From an uncultured Prevotellaceae bacterium (GTDB taxonomy: Bacteria > Bacteroidota > Bacteroidia > Bacteroidales > Bacteroidaceae), in assembly GCA_902794405.1 (NCBI GenBank), contig CADBHI010000002.1, positions 16,692 to 80,691 of the forward strand: a DNA stretch of 64,000 nt, read 5' to 3'. The notes under the pieces were generated by a model. That model saw only the letters and a program-made list of their open reading frames with translations, had not been told where the DNA came from and searched no databases. Of the stretch, positions 60,824 through 64,000 are shown piece by piece. The position numbers were made by a program, and so were the translations under genes. The number at the start of each line of letters is the position of its first letter. The first letter of the stretch is position 1.

Positions 60824-60831
60824 TAACTTTG
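60824..60831 (+). promoter_or_regulatory. -7 box of mutA-mutB
   Basis: TAACTTTG, exact; the ATG is 52 bases further. TTTG at 60805-60808 is 15 bases upstream, shorter than the usual 19-20. Confidence 0.5.
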
Positions 60832-60883
60832 CACGTCAATTCAAGACAATCTCACAACTTATATAATAATTAAAAACACAATT

Positions 60884-62737
60884 ATGTCAAACATCAAAGA
60901 GAAACTCTTCACCGAGTTCCAAGCGCCAACTACCCAAGAATGGTTGGACAAGATTGAAGTAGACCTGAAAGGGGCTGACTTCCAGAAGCGACTTGTGTGG
61001 AGAACCAATGAGGGGTTCAATGTGCAGCCCTTCTATCGTCGTGAGGACCTGAAAGACCTCAAAACACCTGACGCACTACCGGGTGAGTTCCCATTCGTGC
61101 GTGGTAACAAGAAGGACTCTAATGAGTGGTATGTCCGTCAGAACATCAAGGTGGACGACCCCAAGGAGGCCAACAAAAAGGCACTCGACATCCTGAACAA
61201 GGGTATCAACTCGCTGGGATTCCAATTCTCTGGTGACTTGGTAAGCAAGGAAACAGTCGAGACACTGCTTGATGGTATCTATTGCGACATCGTCGAGGTG
61301 AACTTCGCCACTTGTCCTAAGCACTCTGTTGAACTCGCTGAGATTCTGGTCGGGTTCTTCCAGAACAAAGGCTACGATAAGGAGAAGGTGGTAGGTTCTA
61401 TTGAATTCGACCCGATGGCAAAGATAGTGATGAAGGGTAAAGACGTAACACCAGTTCTTGAAATTGCTCCGAAACTCGTCGAGACCCTGAAGGACTATCC
61501 CAACTTCCGTTGTATCGCTGTGAGTAGTGACGCCTTGAACAATGCTGGTGCCTATATCGTACAGGAACTGGGCTATGCTCTGGCATGGGGTAATGAGTAT
61601 CTGCAGCAGTTGGTGGATGCCGGCGTTGATGTAGACCTCGCTGCTAAGAGCATCAAGTTCAACATGGGCGTCAGCGAGAACTATTTCATGGAGATTGCCA
61701 AGTTCCGTGCCGCACGTCTGTTGTGGGCTCAGATTGTAAAGCAGTATGAGCCGAAGTGCGACTGTGCCTGCAAGATGGTTGTTAATGCTACCACCTCTTT
61801 TTATAATCAGACGTTGTTCGACAGTTATGTGAACCTGCTCCGTTCACAGACTGAGGCCATGAGTGCTGCCCTGGGTAGTGTTCATTCGATGGTGGTGACA
61901 CCGTTCGATGCACCTTACGAGGAGGCTACAGATTTCTCAGAGCGTATTGCCCGCAACCAGCAGTTGCTGATTAAGGAGGAGAGCCATTTCGACCGTATCG
62001 TTGATCCGTCAGCCGGTTCCTATTATATTGAACACCTGACGGATGCTCTGGCTCAGGAAGCTTGGAAGATTTTCCTGAAGGTAGAAGAGGAAGGAGGCTT
62101 CCTTGCTGCTGTAAAGGCTGGCACCATTCAAGACGATATTAATGCTACCAACGTGAAGCGTCATGGTGATGCTGCCAAGCGTAAGGAGTTCCTGCTGGGT
62201 ACCAACCAGTTCCCCAATTTCACTGAGAAGAGCGAAGGGAAGAAAGCACTTGGTTCTGCTTGTTGCTGTGGTGCAACAGCCGAGGCCGCTCCTTTCAAGG
62301 CTATTTCTTCAACCCGCCTCGCTGCTGATTTCGAGAATCTGCGTATCCACACAGAGGAGACGAAGGTTCCTACAGCCTTCATGCTGACGATTGGCAATCT
62401 GGCTATGCGTCAGGCTCGTGCCCAGTTCTCCTGCAACTTCTTAGCTTGTGCCGGTTATAAGGTGATTGACAACCTCGGCTTCAAGACCGTTGAGGAAGGT
62501 ATTGATGCTGCACTTGAGGCCAAGGCCGACATTGTGGTCATCTGCTCTTCTGACGACGAGTATGCTGAGTATGCCATCCCTGCCTTCAAGTATTTGAATG
62601 GTCGTGCTATGTTCGTGGTGGCTGGTGCTCCTGCCTGCATGGAAGACCTGAAGGCTGCCGGTATTGAGAACTATATCCATGTGAAGTGCAACGTGCTGGA
62701 GACTTTGAAAGAATATAATCAGAAACTTGGTATCTAA
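60884..62737 (+). CDS. mutA: Methylmalonyl-CoA mutase small (beta) subunit
   Basis: 617 residues; non-catalytic partner of MutB in the B12-dependent rearrangement of succinyl-CoA to methylmalonyl-CoA on the propionate path. N-terminus TTQEWLDKIEVDLKGADFQK and RLVWRTNEGFNVQPFYRRED are family hallmarks. The TIM barrel is followed by a linker with CCCG and a B12-binding-like Rossmann domain without the D-x-H-x2-G cobalt ligand motif (DNLGFKTVEEG), as expected for the small subunit. mutB begins 19 bp later. Confidence 0.93.
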   Translation: MSNIKEKLFTEFQAPTTQEWLDKIEVDLKGADFQKRLVWRTNEGFNVQPFYRREDLKDLKTPDALPGEFPFVRGNKKDSNEWYVRQNIKVDDPKEANKKALDILNKGINSLGFQFSGDLVSKETVETLLDGIYCDIVEVNFATCPKHSVELAEILVGFFQNKGYDKEKVVGSIEFDPMAKIVMKGKDVTPVLEIAPKLVETLKDYPNFRCIAVSSDALNNAGAYIVQELGYALAWGNEYLQQLVDAGVDVDLAAKSIKFNMGVSENYFMEIAKFRAARLLWAQIVKQYEPKCDCACKMVVNATTSFYNQTLFDSYVNLLRSQTEAMSAALGSVHSMVVTPFDAPYEEATDFSERIARNQQLLIKEESHFDRIVDPSAGSYYIEHLTDALAQEAWKIFLKVEEEGGFLAAVKAGTIQDDINATNVKRHGDAAKRKEFLLGTNQFPNFTEKSEGKKALGSACCCGATAEAAPFKAISSTRLAADFENLRIHTEETKVPTAFMLTIGNLAMRQARAQFSCNFLACAGYKVIDNLGFKTVEEGIDAALEAKADIVVICSSDDEYAEYAIPAFKYLNGRAMFVVAGAPACMEDLKAAGIENYIHVKCNVLETLKEYNQKLGI

Positions 62738-62756
62738 AGAATAGGAGACTTGAATT

Positions 62757-64000
62757 ATGCGTAAACAGTTTAAAGATATTGATATCTATGCAGGCATGTA
62801 GAAAACTGGAAGACACCCGAGCACATCGAGGTTCGTCCTGTTTATACGAAAGAAGACCTTGAGGGCATGGAGCACCTTGACTTTACGGCAGGTATCCCGC
62901 CCTATCTTCGTGGTCCGTATTCAATGATGTATCCGTTCCGCCCGTGGACTATCCGTCAGTATGCTGGATTCTCTACTGCTGAGGAGTCAAATGCTTTCTA
63001 TCGCCGTAACCTGGCTGCAGGTCAGAAGGGTCTTTCCGTAGCCTTCGACCTTCCCACACACCGTGGCTATGATCCCGACAACGCTCGTGTTGTGGGCGAT
63101 GTAGGTAAGGCTGGTGTAAGTATCTGTAACGAGGAGAACATGAAGGTGCTGTTCTCGGGTATTCCCTTGAACAAGATGTCTGTGTCTATGACGATGAACG
63201 GTGCCGTGCTGCCTATCCTGGCGTTCTACATCGTGGCAGGTTTGGAGCAGGGTGCTCAGTTGGAGGAAATGGCCGGAACTATCCAGAACGATATCCTGAA
63301 GGAGTTCATGGTGCGTAATACCTATATATATCCGCCCGCATTCTCAATGAAGATCATTGCCGACATCTTTGAGTACACCTCACAAAAGATGCCGAAGTTC
63401 AACTCGATTTCTATCTCAGGTTATCACATGCAGGAGGCTGGCGCTACTGCTGACATCGAGTTGGCTTACACCCTGGCCGATGGTATGGACTACCTCCGCA
63501 CTGGTGTCAATGCCGGTATCGACGTCGATGCCTTCGCACCTCGTCTCAGCTTCTTCTGGGCTATAGGTATGAACCACTTCATGGAAATCGCCAAGATGCG
63601 TGCTGGTCGTCTGTTGTGGGCAAAGATTGTGAAGAGCTTCGGAGCTAAGAATCCGAAGTCACTCGCCCTGCGTACCCACTCACAGACCTCTGGTTGGTCA
63701 CTCACCGAGCAGGATCCTTTCAATAATGTAGGTCGTACCTGTATCGAGGCTATGGCTGCCGTTTTGGGACACACCCAGAGTCTGCACACTAACGCTCTCG
63801 ACGAGGCTATCGCCCTGCCTACCGACTTCTCGGCTCGTATTGCCCGCAACACGCAGATTTATATCCAGAACGAGACGAAGGTCTGCAAGCAGATTGACCC
63901 CTGGGCTGGTTCCTACTATGTGGAGACCCTTACCAACGAGCTCGTTCACAAGGCTTGGGAGCATATTCAGGAGATTGAGAAGCTGGGTGGTATGGCCAAG
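62757..64000 (+). CDS. mutB: Methylmalonyl-CoA mutase large (alpha) subunit, 5' end disrupted, 3' end off the window
   Basis: Catalytic subunit of the mutase. From ATG 62757 the frame reads [14 protein letters not shown] and meets TAG at 62799. Two bases over, the family sequence resumes at 62801 ([20 protein letters not shown]) and stays open to the right edge ([61 protein letters not shown]). Compared with the usual N-terminus, about a dozen codons seem missing at 62792-62800, with a frame shift. The first downstream in-frame ATG is 62867. Either a real mutation, restart at 62867, or a sequencing/assembly error. The B12 domain lies beyond the edge. Confidence 0.85.

Overview
The window looks like the chromosome of a Bacteroidales bacterium, most likely Prevotellaceae. 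Promoters carry the Bacteroidetes -7 box TAnnTTTG, often with TTTG 19-20 bases upstream. Shine-Dalgarno sites are not prominent. The metabolic genes (xylose isomerase and xylulokinase, a B12-dependent methylmalonyl-CoA mutase pair, Na+-pumping decarboxylase subunits) fit a saccharolytic, propionate-forming gut or rumen anaerobe. No rRNA, CRISPR array or phage structural gene was seen.

Bases 1-33 kb are a large accessory surface-glycan region. A leftward operon (3854 to the left edge) and a rightward operon (3986-13602) carry GT4, GT2 and GT32 glycosyltransferases and an acetyltransferase, many joined by ATGA-type overlaps. At least six GT4 genes look like one another, as if the cluster grew by duplication. 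The edges are eroded: a GT2 gene with an internal deletion (9380-9659), a dead IS66 element with clear ends and an 8-bp target duplication (13633-15489), a decayed licD gene (15538-16341), a probable transposase tail (about 18700-18890) and an N-terminally truncated acyltransferase. Further acyltransferase-3 genes, an SGNH hydrolase, a fucosyltransferase-like gene and a Wzx flippase complete the region.

Within it sits an unusual module: a BT4734/VapE-type primase-helicase-like gene (22134-24212) enclosed by a perfect 79-bp inverted repeat, with palindromes and direct repeats before the gene and an HU-like gene just outside. An ATPase with a nuclease-like tail follows. A second, different orphan ATPase (33086-34225) sits beside the flippase.

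Bases 34.3-43.9 kb form a complete leftward exopolysaccharide operon: stand-alone receiver, initiating sugar transferase (with its own receiver-like N-terminus), TolC-like outer-membrane protein, Wzc-like chain-length protein, Wzy-like polymerase and three GT2 enzymes. The last two GT2s are paralogues, one with altered catalytic motifs.

From 44 kb the window is mostly housekeeping: xylB-xylA, fabG with a TetR regulator, tRNA-fMet, an rRNA/tRNA methyltransferase, a membrane-anchored HTH regulator followed by NfeD and SPFH proteins, an FGGY sugar kinase, tRNA-Phe, a RelA/SpoT-domain protein with STAS and RsbW-like partners, Na+-pump decarboxylase subunits (no alpha subunit in view), an AspT-like transporter, an M15 peptidase, and mutA followed by mutB. 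The 5' end of mutB is broken by a small frameshifting deletion.
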